Below the pieces are notes generated by a model. The model searched no databases and was not told the DNA's origin. It was given only the letters and a program-made list of their open reading frames with translations. This document shows positions 21,583 to 30,669 of a DNA stretch of 64,000 bases, in pieces (position 1 is the first letter of the stretch; the number at the start of each line of letters is the position of its first letter). The translations under genes were made by a program, and so were the position numbers. The stretch is from Microbacterium abyssi. GTDB lineage: Bacteria > Actinomycetota > Actinomycetes > Actinomycetales > Microbacteriaceae. Location of the stretch: the NCBI RefSeq assembly GCF_015277895.1, contig NZ_CP063815.1, forward strand, positions 2,418,001 to 2,482,000, given 5' to 3'.

Positions 21583-22346
21583 CCGACGACACCGCAGCCG
21601 CCAGTGCTGCTCCCAGCGCCGACGTCATCGTCGAGATGAAGGACGTGCATGCCGGGTACCTGCCAGGCGTGAACATCCTCAACGGCGCGAACCTGGTCGC
21701 GCGCTGCGGCGAGCTGATCGGCATCATCGGCCCGAACGGCGCAGGCAAGTCGACGCTGCTCAAGGCGATCTTCGGCATGGTGCAGGTGCGCGACGGCGAC
21801 ATCACCGTGAAAGGCGAGAGCATCGTCGGGCTGAAGGCCGACAAGCTCGTCCGGCGCGGTGTGGCGTTCGTACCGCAGACGAACAACGTGTTCCCCTCGC
21901 TCACCATCGAGGAGAACCTGCAGATGGGCCTCTACCAGAACCCGAAGATCTACGCCGAGCGCCTCGAGTTCGTCAGCGGGATCTTCGCCGAGCTCGGCAA
22001 GCGGCTGAAGCAGCGTGCCGGGTCCCTCTCGGGCGGAGAGCGGCAGATGGTCGCGATGTCGCGGGCGCTGATGATGGATCCGTCCGTCCTGCTTCTCGAC
22101 GAGCCTTCGGCGGGTCTGTCGCCGGTGCGGCAGGATGACGCGTTCATCCGCGTCTCGGACATCAACAAGGCCGGTGTCACGACGATCATGGTCGAGCAGA
22201 ACGCTCGTCGCTGCCTGCAGATCTGCGACCGCGGCTACGTGCTCGATCAGGGCCGAGACGCCTACGAGGGCAGTGGTCGGGAGTTGCTGAACGATCCGAA
22301 GGTGATCGGACTGTACCTGGGCACGCTCGGCACCGACGCGGCGTAA
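21579..22346 (+). CDS. livF: Branched-chain amino acid ABC transporter ATP-binding protein LivF
   Basis: A 255-residue ATPase subunit pairing with LivG. It shows ADVIVEMKDVHAGYLPGVNI, Walker A GPNGAGKS, the LivF-typical VPQTNNVFPSLTIEENL, signature LSGGERQMVAMSRALM and Walker B VLLLDEPSAGLSP. ATG 21579 overlaps the livG stop in ATGA. The binding-protein gene for the system is not in this operon but on the opposite strand at 23596-24852. Confidence 0.95.
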   Translation: MTDDTAAASAAPSADVIVEMKDVHAGYLPGVNILNGANLVARCGELIGIIGPNGAGKSTLLKAIFGMVQVRDGDITVKGESIVGLKADKLVRRGVAFVPQTNNVFPSLTIEENLQMGLYQNPKIYAERLEFVSGIFAELGKRLKQRAGSLSGGERQMVAMSRALMMDPSVLLLDEPSAGLSPVRQDDAFIRVSDINKAGVTTIMVEQNARRCLQICDRGYVLDQGRDAYEGSGRELLNDPKVIGLYLGTLGTDAA

Positions 22347-22392
22347 GGTGCGCCCTTCGCTCCCTGAGCCCGTCGAAGGGTCGAAGGGCACC
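22347..22392 (+). terminator. Hairpin after livF containing a CCTGAGCCCGTCGAAGG repeat
   Basis: The arms ggtgc(gc)ccttcg and cgaagggcacc pair with a 2-base bulge directly after the livF stop. The loop region carries ctccctgagcccgtcgaagg, a dispersed intergenic word common in many actinobacterial genomes. It is probably both terminator and repeat element. Confidence 0.6.
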
Positions 22393-22408
22393 CCGTAGGC
22401 TCGTGCTC

Positions 22409-23398
22409 ATGACGAGCATCCTGTATCTGGGCGGAACCGGCACGATCAGCGCAGCCTGCGTGCGCCGCTCGGTCGAGCGCGGGCACGACGTGACGGTGGT
22501 CAATCGGGGCAACGCGCGGCGCGATCTGCCCGATGCCGTCTCGATCGTGTCCGCGGACGTGCGCGATGCCGCAGAACTGAAGCATGCGCTCGGCGGTCGC
22601 GAGTTCGACGCCGTGGCCGACTTCCTCTCGTTCTCCCCCGCCGACGTAGCGACGGGCCTTGAGGTGTTCGAGGGGCGCACAGGGCAGTACGTCTTCATCA
22701 GCTCGGCGTCGGCGTATCAGAAGCCGCCGGCGCGGCTGCCGATCACGGAGCGCACGCCGCTGGAGAACCCGTTCTGGCAGTATTCGCGCGACAAGATCGC
22801 GTGCGAGGAGCTGCTGCTCGCGGCATCCGGCGATCGGGGCGTGCCGGTCACGATCGTGCGTCCCTCGCATACCTACGACGAGCAGATGCTCCCGACGCTC
22901 GGACGCTGGAACGACATCGCGCGCATGCGTGACGGGCGCCCCGTCGTCGTGCACGGCGACGGCACGAGCCTGTGGACCATCACCCACGCCGACGACTTCG
23001 CGGTCGCGTTCACCGGCCTGATCGGGCATCCTGGTGCGATCGGCGAGGACTTCACGATCACCGGATCGCACGCACCGACCTGGAACCGGATCTACACGTG
23101 GCTGGCCGAGGCGGCCGGCGTCGATGAGCCGGAGCTGGTGCACGTGGCCTCCGACACGATCGCCTCGATCGCGCCGGACCTCGGGCCGACGCTGGTCGGC
23201 GACAAGGCGCACTCCAGCCTGTTCGACACCGCGAAGGTGCAGGCGCTCGTGCCCGAGTTCGCCACGACGATCACCTTCGACGAGGGCGCCAGGCGGATCC
23301 TCGCCTACCACGACGCCCACCCCGAGACCCAGGTCGTCGATACCGATCGCGATGCGCAGTTCGACCGCATGATCGCGCACGCCTGCTCGGCCCGCTAA
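22409..23398 (+). CDS. NAD-dependent epimerase/dehydratase-like protein (extended SDR)
   Basis: A 329-residue Rossmann-fold protein. The dinucleotide-binding loop is LYLGGTGTISAACVRRSVER, and the first acidic patch after strand 3 is VSADVRD. YVFISSASAYQKPPARLP holds the Ser/Tyr region, and DKIACEELLL aligns with the YxxxK region, although the catalytic Tyr is replaced (SRDKIACE). It may therefore be an atypical SDR used for nucleotide-sugar or mRNA-binding-like functions. ATG 22409 is the start; a GTG two codons upstream is less likely. It lies between livF and the binding-protein gene but has its own upstream hairpin, so a transport role is not implied. Confidence 0.8.
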   Translation: MTSILYLGGTGTISAACVRRSVERGHDVTVVNRGNARRDLPDAVSIVSADVRDAAELKHALGGREFDAVADFLSFSPADVATGLEVFEGRTGQYVFISSASAYQKPPARLPITERTPLENPFWQYSRDKIACEELLLAASGDRGVPVTIVRPSHTYDEQMLPTLGRWNDIARMRDGRPVVVHGDGTSLWTITHADDFAVAFTGLIGHPGAIGEDFTITGSHAPTWNRIYTWLAEAAGVDEPELVHVASDTIASIAPDLGPTLVGDKAHSSLFDTAKVQALVPEFATTITFDEGARRILAYHDAHPETQVVDTDRDAQFDRMIAHACSAR

Positions 23399-23412
23399 GG
23401 CCGGCCGGGACG

Positions 23413-23530
23413 CCGGCATGTCCGGGAAACGGCGGGTTGCCGGCATCCGTACCCGCAACAACCCGGACGCGCTCCCCGGCATGTCCGGGAAACGGCGGGT
23501 TACCGGCATCCACACCCACCGCAACCCCGA
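23413..23530. repeat. Two tandem imperfect ~55-bp palindromic repeat copies (63-bp period)
   Basis: A block beginning ccggcatgtccgggaaacgg occurs at 23413 and again at 23476 with a few substitutions. In copy 1 the core is bounded by the inverted pair gccggca/tgccggc, so it can fold. A truncated third piece (cgccgggtg) follows. It resembles intergenic REP-like elements and codes for nothing convincing. Confidence 0.7.
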
Positions 23531-23555
23531 CATGCTTCGCCGGGTGCACACGAAA

Positions 23556-23582
23556 GCGCCCCGGATGCTGAATCCGGGGCGC
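23556..23582. terminator. Bidirectional terminator between the epimerase and liv binding-protein genes
   Basis: A perfect 11-bp stem gcgccccggat / atccggggcgc with a 5-base loop. On minus it is followed by TTTCG. It serves the convergent genes on both sides. Confidence 0.8.
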
Positions 23583-23595
23583 CTCGTCTGTGCGG

Positions 23596-24852
23596 TTACT
23601 TGATGCGCGAGTGGACGTTGTCGGCGTCGAACTCGTAGACGCCGATCGCGGCGCCTTCGGGGTCGTTGTCATCGTTGAACGTGACCTCGCCGGAGTACCC
23701 GTCGTAGTCGATCGTGCCTCCGCCGTTGATGATCTCGGCGCACTCGGCGAAGCTGGTGCACTTCTCGCCTTCGCCGGATCCGCCGGACACCTGCTGCATG
23801 GCGCCGGCGATGTCCTCACCCTCGACCGACACGGCCTGCAGCGCCGCCAGGGCGATGAGGATCGTGGCGTCGTAGGCCTCGGCCGAGTACGTCAGGGCGT
23901 CGATCGGCTCGTTGCCCTCGGCGGTCCAGACCTCGTTGAGCTGGTCGATGAAGTCGTCGGGCAGCTCCGCACCTGCGCGCGTGCCCTTCGAGCCCTCGAG
24001 GCTCACTCCGAGGTCGGGCCAGTCCTTCAGGTTGCCGTCGACCAGGTACAGCGCACCGGTGTCCACTCCGGCGTTGCCGAGCAGCGGTGCGATGGTGGCG
24101 AACTGGTCGTACGACACGATGGCGACGGCATCCGGGTTCGCGGCCGCGATGGTCTGCACCTGCGCGTTGAACTGCCCGTCACCCTGGTTGTACGACGCGT
24201 CGGCGACGACCTCGCCGCCGGTGCTCTCGAACGTCGCCTTGATGGCTTCGAACAGGCCGGTGCCGTACGGGTCGTTCTGGTAGATGATGCCGAGGGTCTT
24301 GTGACCGTCCTCGGCGACCTGGTTGCCCAGCACCTCACCCTGCAGGTTGTCACTCGGCGCCGTGCGGAAGTACAGCGGGTTGATGCCGGTGAAGTCCGCC
24401 GACGTGTTCGACGGCGAGACGGTCAGGATGCCGGAACCGGCGTTGCCGTCGAGGATCAGCTTGGTGACGCTCGACGAGGCCGCGCCCACCATGGCCGTGA
24501 CGCCGGCGCTCTGCAGGTTCGTGATCGAGGTCTCGTAGGCCTTGTTGTCGAGATCGCCCTCGTCTTCGGAGGTGAGTTCGACCTGGATGCCGGCGTCTGC
24601 CTCATTGATCTGCGAGACGGCGAGCTGGACGCCGGCCTCCATCGGCGCGCCGAGGAAGGACAGCGATCCTGTCGATGGAAGAAGGGATCCGAGCTGCAGC
24701 GTCAGGTCGACGTCAGCGGGGCGTTCGGTGTTCGTTCCTTCGCCGGACTCGGGTTCGGGCGCGGTGTTGCTGCAGCCCGTGATCACAAGCGCCGATGCGC
24801 TTGCCAGGGCGATGCCGGCAAGCCACTTCGTGCGCGTCTGCGTGCGGTTCAT
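23596..24852 (-). CDS. Branched-chain amino acid ABC transporter substrate-binding lipoprotein
   Basis: A 418-residue type-I periplasmic-binding-fold lipoprotein. The signal peptide ends in a lipobox, LVITGC, so Cys ~25 would be lipidated, followed by an acidic linker (NTAPEPESGEGTNTERP). The mature protein has LQLGSLLPSTGSLSFLGAPM, typical of LivJ/K-like receptors, the hinge segment MVGAASSSVTKLILD and a C-terminal SGEVTFNDDNDPEGAAIGVY. It is presumed to deliver Leu/Ile/Val or similar ligands to LivHMGF encoded on the other strand. ATG 24852 is chosen because AAGGAG stands 5 bases upstream, although reading is open further up. Confidence 0.94.
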   Translation of the reverse strand: MNRTQTRTKWLAGIALASASALVITGCSNTAPEPESGEGTNTERPADVDLTLQLGSLLPSTGSLSFLGAPMEAGVQLAVSQINEADAGIQVELTSEDEGDLDNKAYETSITNLQSAGVTAMVGAASSSVTKLILDGNAGSGILTVSPSNTSADFTGINPLYFRTAPSDNLQGEVLGNQVAEDGHKTLGIIYQNDPYGTGLFEAIKATFESTGGEVVADASYNQGDGQFNAQVQTIAAANPDAVAIVSYDQFATIAPLLGNAGVDTGALYLVDGNLKDWPDLGVSLEGSKGTRAGAELPDDFIDQLNEVWTAEGNEPIDALTYSAEAYDATILIALAALQAVSVEGEDIAGAMQQVSGGSGEGEKCTSFAECAEIINGGGTIDYDGYSGEVTFNDDNDPEGAAIGVYEFDADNVHSRIK

Positions 24853-24904
24853 AGTGCTCCTTTGCGACAACAAGCATGGCGGGCATGCTCGGGTGATCCC
24901 CACT

Positions 24905-25852
24905 TTATGGCGCGGGCGATGCCGGTGGGTATCGGTGCGCTAACGATCTTGCAGACCGTGTCGCCAGCAGCAGATCGACGATGAAGACGCCGACGGCGAT
25001 CCACACCAGGATGAACCCGATCCAGCGCTCGGCGGGCATCGGCTCATGCAGGATGAGCACTCCCGTGAGGAACTGCATGATCGGGGTCGTGAACTGGATC
25101 ATGCCGATCACCGTCAGGTTGATCCGGCGGGCGCCGGCGGCGAACAGCAGCAGCGGCACGGCCGTCGCGACACCGGCGAACAGCAGCAGCGCCGTGTGCC
25201 AGACGCCCACCGTTCCGAACGTGATGCCGGTCGTCTGCGCGACCAGGATGAGCTGGACGACGGCGACCGGGATCAGCCAGAAGGATTCGAGCGTGAGACC
25301 GCTCACGGCGTCGACCGCGGGGCCGATCTTCTTCTTGATCAGGCCGTAGACGCCGAAGGACGCCGTCAGCGAGAGCGCGATCCACGGGAACGAGGCGTAC
25401 GCGACGATGATCGCGACGACGGCGAGAGCCGCGATGCCGATCGCCACCCACTGCAGCCGGCGGATCCGCTCGTGCATCACGAACACCCCGAGCAGCACCG
25501 TGGTGATCGGGTTGATGAAGTAGCCGAGCGCTGTCTCGACCACATGGCCTGTGAGGGTGCCGATCAGGAAGACCTGCCAGTTCACGTAGATCAGGGCACC
25601 GGCGAGCGCGGTCCAGCCGAGCAGCCGGGGCTGTCGGATGATGGCCATGATCCGACGCCATCCCCGTGTCACGGTCAGCAGCAGCACGCAGAACACGAAC
25701 GAGAACAGCACTCGCGCGGCGACGATCTCCCAGGGGCCAGTGGGCACGAGCAGCAGGAAGTACAGCGGCAGAACGCCCCACAGCAGGTACGCGCCCCCGG
25801 CGTACGCGACTCCGAATCCCTGCTCGGCGCGCACGGAAGCTGGGAGGGTCAC
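24905..25852 (-). CDS. rarD: EamA-family transporter RarD
   Basis: A 315-residue, ten-helix drug/metabolite-superfamily permease. The RarD signature is clear: GGAYLLWGVLPLYF at the N-terminus, ALIYVNWQVFLIGTLTGHVV, then ETALGYFINPITTVLLGV and ASFGVYGLIKKK. The second EamA repeat ends with FTTPIMQFLTGVLILHEPM. RarD proteins are often annotated as chloramphenicol-sensitive, but physiological substrates are unknown. ATG 25852 is used. It lies 52 bases upstream of the liv binding-protein gene on the same strand and may be co-transcribed with it. Confidence 0.94.
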   Translation of the reverse strand: MTLPASVRAEQGFGVAYAGGAYLLWGVLPLYFLLLVPTGPWEIVAARVLFSFVFCVLLLTVTRGWRRIMAIIRQPRLLGWTALAGALIYVNWQVFLIGTLTGHVVETALGYFINPITTVLLGVFVMHERIRRLQWVAIGIAALAVVAIIVAYASFPWIALSLTASFGVYGLIKKKIGPAVDAVSGLTLESFWLIPVAVVQLILVAQTTGITFGTVGVWHTALLLFAGVATAVPLLLFAAGARRINLTVIGMIQFTTPIMQFLTGVLILHEPMPAERWIGFILVWIAVGVFIVDLLLATRSARSLAHRYPPASPAP

Positions 25853-25957
25853 GGAATCACACTAGTCCCGGCGTCAGACCCTCTTCCGCCCGGCGGGCAA
25901 ACGACCTATAGTGAGCCGTGTCCGACACCAGTTCTGGGGACGGTAGGCGGAAAGGGA

Positions 25958-27913
25958 ATGGGCGAGTACGAAGTCGTGCTCGCGCTGGACTTGGGGATCA
26001 GTCGCATCATCGCGGCGTCTGCGGGTCTCGCGCAGAGCGAAGATGTCGAAACCGACTCCTACGTGCTGGGGCACAGGGGCGGCAGCACCGCCGTGCTCGC
26101 GTTCGTCGCAGATGACGGAGAGATCCTGTTCGGCGACGTGGCGGAGCAGCGCGGATTCATCCAGCCGGAGAACCTCTTGCGTGCGTTCACCGCCGAGATC
26201 GGGGACGAGATCCCCCTGGTGGCCGGCAGGAGCGCCATACCCGCCGCGGAGCTGACCGCACAGCTCGCCTCGTGGGCCGCCGCGCTCGCCGCACAGCCCC
26301 ACGAGCAGCGCCCGGCGATCGCGATCGCGCATCCGGCCGCGTGGACCTCGCATCGGATCGACGCGCTCCGCGCTGCACTGAGCGGTGCCGGGTTCGAGGA
26401 CGTCCGGTTCATGACCGCGGCTGAGGCCGCCGTCCGCCAACACGACTCGATGCTCCGCGATGCCGGGGCACCGCCACTGCCGGCGAACGCCGTCGTGGCG
26501 GTCTACGACCTGGGCGGCGAGTCCTTCGAAGCGACCGTCCTGCGCAAGGAGGCCGACGCGCAGTTCCGCATCCTCGGCGAGCCGATCGCGATCGTCGATG
26601 GTGCGGGGGCGCTGTTCGACGACCTGCTGATGGAGCACGCGCTCAGGACATCCGGCGCCGACGCGGCACCCGCGGTGCCGGATGCCGGCGATCGCGTCGC
26701 ATTCGCCCGCTTGCGCCGCGCATGCGTCGCGGCGAAGGAATCTCTCTCGTTCGATGCGGATGCCACGATCCCCGTGACCCTGCCGGGGCGCAGCGCCAGC
26801 GTGCGCATCACGCGCTCGGAGCTCGAGGCGATGATCGATCCCGCTCTGGAACGCACCCTGGATGCCGTCGAGCGCGCGCTCGACGGCGCGAAGCTGAGCC
26901 AGGACCAGCTGGACCACGTGCTCCTCCTCGGCGGGTCCTCGCACATCCCTCTGGTCGCGCAGCGGCTCTCCGAACGCTTCGATCGCCCCATCGTCACCGC
27001 ACCGGATGCCGCGGCGGCGCTGGGTGCGGCCCGAGCCGCCCTGCTCGAGCATCAGGAGTCCGCAGCGCTCGCCCTCCTGCCCGCCTCGGATGCCGAGATC
27101 GTGACGGCCGCCGCATCGACGCAGACCGATGGATCGCCGCGTCACACCCGCAAGCGGCGCCTGATCCCGGTGTTCGCCAGGGCCTCGGTGCGCTCGGCGT
27201 CTCCGGCTATCGTGACCATCGCCGCCGTGCTGGCCGCCGTCGGCGTCGCGACCACGACTGCGGGTGCGGCCATCCTCCGGGATGTCGCCGCCGACGCGCC
27301 GGCCGTCGCGAACGCGGCGCCGGAAGCCGTGACCGACGTGACCGACGTGACCGCGGAGGATCCCTTCGCTGCACTGTTCTCCGAGACCGGGACGCTCACT
27401 CCCCCTGAACGGGCCGCCCCGCAGGCTCCCGTGCCCGCGCCGGCGCCCATCGTCGTGAAGGACGCCCTCGCTCCTGGTCCGCGCAGCGCCGTCCGCGACA
27501 CGCTCTCCGCGTCGAAGGTGCCGCGGACGACCGCTCCCAAGAGCCGAACGCAGCGTGGCCCCGTGGTGGAGAACGCGGCGACGCCGATCTCCGCCCCGAA
27601 ACCGCCGAGATCCACGCCGACACCCCGCCCGCAGCCGTCGCCGGAACCCTCGTCGCAGCCGGTGCCCGATCCCGGGCCTGCGGATCCGGCTCCGACCACG
27701 CCACCCGCAGATCCGACACCGACCACGCCACCCGCCGACCCGACACCGACCACGCCACCCGCTGACCCGACACCGACCACGCCACCCGCCGATCCACCGG
27801 CGGATCCGGTGCCCGCCGACCCCACTCCGACAGTCCCCCCGCCCGCCGACCCGGCCCCGTCGCCTCCTCCCGAGGAGCCCGTGCCTCTCCCCCCTTCAGC
27901 AGAACCGATCTAG
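25958..27913 (+). CDS. Membrane-anchored Hsp70-like protein with proline-rich exterior tail
   Basis: A 651-residue protein. The first ~390 residues form an actin/Hsp70 ATPase: phosphate-1 loop LALDLGISRIIAAS, phosphate-2 loop VAVYDLGGESFEATVL and adenosine motif LLLGGSSHIPLVAQRL. There is no Hsp70 peptide-binding domain. Instead a basic stretch (HTRKRRL) leads into one transmembrane helix (about 414-439), then a ~200-residue Pro/Ala/Thr-rich tail with a four-fold repeat of TTPPADPTP. The ATPase should be cytoplasmic and the tail outside. ATG 25958 follows GGAAAGGGA closely. It heads the plus-strand operon of the iniBAC-like locus, 21 bases before the regulator gene. The client is unknown. Confidence 0.9.
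   Translation: MGEYEVVLALDLGISRIIAASAGLAQSEDVETDSYVLGHRGGSTAVLAFVADDGEILFGDVAEQRGFIQPENLLRAFTAEIGDEIPLVAGRSAIPAAELTAQLASWAAALAAQPHEQRPAIAIAHPAAWTSHRIDALRAALSGAGFEDVRFMTAAEAAVRQHDSMLRDAGAPPLPANAVVAVYDLGGESFEATVLRKEADAQFRILGEPIAIVDGAGALFDDLLMEHALRTSGADAAPAVPDAGDRVAFARLRRACVAAKESLSFDADATIPVTLPGRSASVRITRSELEAMIDPALERTLDAVERALDGAKLSQDQLDHVLLLGGSSHIPLVAQRLSERFDRPIVTAPDAAAALGAARAALLEHQESAALALLPASDAEIVTAAASTQTDGSPRHTRKRRLIPVFARASVRSASPAIVTIAAVLAAVGVATTTAGAAILRDVAADAPAVANAAPEAVTDVTDVTAEDPFAALFSETGTLTPPERAAPQAPVPAPAPIVVKDALAPGPRSAVRDTLSASKVPRTTAPKSRTQRGPVVENAATPISAPKPPRSTPTPRPQPSPEPSSQPVPDPGPADPAPTTPPADPTPTTPPADPTPTTPPADPTPTTPPADPPADPVPADPTPTVPPPADPAPSPPPEEPVPLPPSAEPI
27692..27801 (+). repeat. 27-bp in-frame tandem repeat in the Hsp70-like gene
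   Basis: The unit gaccacgccacccgc plus a 12-base remainder starts at 27694, 27721, 27748 and 27775, encoding TTPPADPTP four times. Repeat number is likely variable between strains. Confidence 0.85.
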
Positions 27914-27934
27914 AGAGAAGACGAGCTGATCGCC

Positions 27935-30535
27935 ATGACTGTTGTTTCGATGCGGCCGGATCACACGAAGAGGACCGGTCCCGCCTTCCTCTGGGACCGG
28001 CAGTTGCGAGCCGCCATCGAGACCATCGGCGCATCGCCCGGGTCCCCTCCCCGGGCGATGCTCATCGGAAACGCGGGCTCGGGGAAGTCGGCGTCACTGC
28101 GGCACCTGCAGAGCGTGCTCCTCGACCAGCATGCGGAGGTGGTGCTCATGCACTCCCCCGTTGCCGCCTCGATCGACCTGCCTCCCGCGGACACGGTGCT
28201 CATCATCGACGATGCGCACCTGCTGGATGAGGAGCAGCTCGCGCAGGTGATGGCGCGCGCGGCGGATCCGTCCGCGGCGCTCATCGTCGCCGCCCGTCCG
28301 TGGCCGTCGCCGGAGGCGCTGCGCGCAATCGCCCGGATGCTGGAGCACGCGTTCCCCGCGATCGTCCTCGGTCACGTCGGCCGGTCCGACGTGCTTCCCC
28401 ACCTCGACGCGCACGGCGTCGTGATGCGGGACTCCTGCGTGCAGCACATCCTCGACGTCACCGGAGGCGTCACCTGGCTCGTCGCCGAGGCTCTCGCGCG
28501 GCACGACGAGCTCGACTGCGCCGATGACGACGCCCACGACGAACTCCACCGCGCCCTCCAGGAGACGGTGCTGCACCGTCTCGACACCGTGAGCCCGGAT
28601 CATCACGATGCCGTCGAGGCGATGTGCGTGAAGTCGGCACGGCGTACGACGTCGGATGAGGCGGCCGACGACGCGGTGCTGTGCGGGTACGCCGAGGGGC
28701 TCCTGCTGCGCAGCGGTCGCCCCGTTCCGCTCGTGTTGTCGGCCGTCAGCGCATCGCTCCCGATCCGCCGCCTCGCCGAGCTGACCGGTACGCTCGCCGC
28801 CGCGCAGAGCGCCGGCGACGCGGATGATCGCGACTTCCGTGCGCTGGCGGAGGAGATCGGGACGGATGCCGTCGCCGACGCTCTCGTGAAGCAGGGCGAT
28901 CGGATGCTGGATGCCGACCCCGCGCGGGCAGAGGAGGCCTACCGGGAGGCGCTCCTGTGCGGTGCCGACGCATCCGTGCTCGCCGCACGGCGCGCGCGGG
29001 CGGCGTGGGCGCGTGGGGATCTGGACACCGCGATCGCGATCGCCGATGACCCTGCCTCCGGGACACCGACAGCGGACGGCGACCTGCTCACGGATGTGTC
29101 CGCCGGCGTCTGGGCCGCTCGGGGAATGATGGCGCAGGCAGGCGCCGTGTACCGCGCCCGTCCGCCTGTCGGCGACGAGTCCGCCGCTCTCGCATCGATC
29201 GCCGCGTTCGGCGTCGGATCCACGGCCGTGACCGAACGGCGCGCCGGCGGAGCGGCGCCGTCGACCCTGAGCGTGTCGATGGATCTGCTGCGCCGCGGTC
29301 TCGACGCCTCGCTCGCGGGAGGGAGCCCGGAGGTGGTGCTGGCCGATCTCGTCCGCGCCGCCGAGATGTACACGAGCTCGCGCGCTTCCAGCGCCGTTCC
29401 GGAGCTGCCCGCCGTCATCGCCGCCGTCATCGCGCTGAACCTCGGTGCCACGGCCACGGCGCGCACCGTCATCGACGACGCGATACACGGTGAGCATGGC
29501 GGACCGTGGGCGGCCCCGCGGCTGCTGCTCTGGCGCGCCTGGGTCGCCGTGCAGTGCGCCCGTCCCGCCGAGGCGCGCGCGGATCTGGCGCGCGCCCACG
29601 GACTGGCGCCCGACATGCCCGCGCGCGACGCCCTGCTTGCGAAGGCGGTGCGCGTCGCGATCGCACGGCGGTACGAGGACGCCTCGGGAGCGGACGAGGC
29701 GTGGCGTCAGGCACGCGGCGTCGTCCTGCGCGCGGAGATCGACCTGTACCTGCTGCATCCGCTGTCCGAACTCATCAGCGCCGCGACCCGCGCCGGCGAC
29801 GCCGGGCGGATCAAGGCGCACTTCGCGCGTGCGATCGAGATCACCGCTCAGCTCGGTGATCCGCCGCTGTGGATCGCGCACCTGCGCTGGGCCGGCATCC
29901 AGCAGGGCATCCTGCTCGGCAATCCCGCGCACCTGACCCCGCATGCCAAGGCGCTCGTCGCGGCATCTGCCGAGAGCCATGTCGCCGCCGTCATGGCGAA
30001 GGGCGGCCGGGTATGGACCTCCGTTCTCGGCGGCGCCGTCGACCCCGCAGCGGTCGAGGCCGCGGCGGAGGGACTCGCATCGGTCGGCCTGAAGTGGGAC
30101 GGCGCACGCCTGGCCGGTCATGGGGCCGGTCGCACCGACGACCGCAAGGTCGCCGCCCGGCTGCTCGCCTGCGCGCGCGAGCTGCACCCGACCGACAGCA
30201 CGCGCAAGACCGCGGATGCCGGAGACGCCGCAGACCCGGCACGGACGCGCACCGCACCGGAGGAGCTGCTGAGCGACCGTGAGATCGAGGTCGCCCGCCT
30301 GGTGCTGCAGGGGAAGACGTACGCCGAGATCGGCGAGACGATCTTCATCTCGCCCCGTACCGCCGAGCACCACATCGCGCATATCCGCAACCGCCTGGGT
30401 GCGACGTCCCGTTCCGAGGTGCTCGCGAAGCTGCGGCAGCTCATCGGCGACGACCACACCGTCACGTCCATCCACCCCGTCCGATCGGCCCCGGCAGACG
30501 AATCCCCCTCCCCGCAGCTGCGGGTATCGGGGTGA
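27935..30535 (+). CDS. Large ATPase-LuxR transcription regulator, IniR-like
   Basis: An 866-residue regulator. An N-terminal P-loop ATPase has Walker A GNAGSGKS (45-52) and Walker B VLIIDDAH (88-95). A long alpha-helical, TPR-like middle follows (for example DPARAEEAYREALLCGADAS). A LuxR-type helix-turn-helix lies at the C-terminus, ~777-840 (LSDREIEVARLVLQGKTYAE, then ISPRTAEHHIAHIRNRLG). Proteins of this architecture switch on promoters after ligand and ATP binding. Size and placement next to iniB/iniA/iniC-like genes match mycobacterial IniR (Rv0339c). It therefore probably controls the neighbouring operons, which is inference. ATG 27935 lies 21 bases after the Hsp70-like stop. Confidence 0.9.
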   Translation: MTVVSMRPDHTKRTGPAFLWDRQLRAAIETIGASPGSPPRAMLIGNAGSGKSASLRHLQSVLLDQHAEVVLMHSPVAASIDLPPADTVLIIDDAHLLDEEQLAQVMARAADPSAALIVAARPWPSPEALRAIARMLEHAFPAIVLGHVGRSDVLPHLDAHGVVMRDSCVQHILDVTGGVTWLVAEALARHDELDCADDDAHDELHRALQETVLHRLDTVSPDHHDAVEAMCVKSARRTTSDEAADDAVLCGYAEGLLLRSGRPVPLVLSAVSASLPIRRLAELTGTLAAAQSAGDADDRDFRALAEEIGTDAVADALVKQGDRMLDADPARAEEAYREALLCGADASVLAARRARAAWARGDLDTAIAIADDPASGTPTADGDLLTDVSAGVWAARGMMAQAGAVYRARPPVGDESAALASIAAFGVGSTAVTERRAGGAAPSTLSVSMDLLRRGLDASLAGGSPEVVLADLVRAAEMYTSSRASSAVPELPAVIAAVIALNLGATATARTVIDDAIHGEHGGPWAAPRLLLWRAWVAVQCARPAEARADLARAHGLAPDMPARDALLAKAVRVAIARRYEDASGADEAWRQARGVVLRAEIDLYLLHPLSELISAATRAGDAGRIKAHFARAIEITAQLGDPPLWIAHLRWAGIQQGILLGNPAHLTPHAKALVAASAESHVAAVMAKGGRVWTSVLGGAVDPAAVEAAAEGLASVGLKWDGARLAGHGAGRTDDRKVAARLLACARELHPTDSTRKTADAGDAADPARTRTAPEELLSDREIEVARLVLQGKTYAEIGETIFISPRTAEHHIAHIRNRLGATSRSEVLAKLRQLIGDDHTVTSIHPVRSAPADESPSPQLRVSG

Positions 30536-30551
30536 TCCCCGATGCCCGGTC
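30526..30551. promoter_or_regulatory. Inverted repeat ATCGGGG-N4-CCCCGAT upstream of the IniB-type gene
   Basis: A perfect 7-4-7 palindrome overlaps the regulator stop codon and is followed by gcccgg. A similar word, TCCCCGATGctgCCCGG, lies upstream of the other IniB-like gene (37121-37139 on minus). It is a candidate binding site for the LuxR-type regulator, inferred from position and shared sequence only. Confidence 0.4.
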
Positions 30552-30669
30552 GGGTACGAGCCGCATACGATCCGAGGCAGGATCTGGGGATCTGCGGGCC
30601 CCCGCAGGAGCGGGTGCACGACGAAGACGCAACTGAGCTTCGAACGATATCCAAGAGGGGGACATCTCC

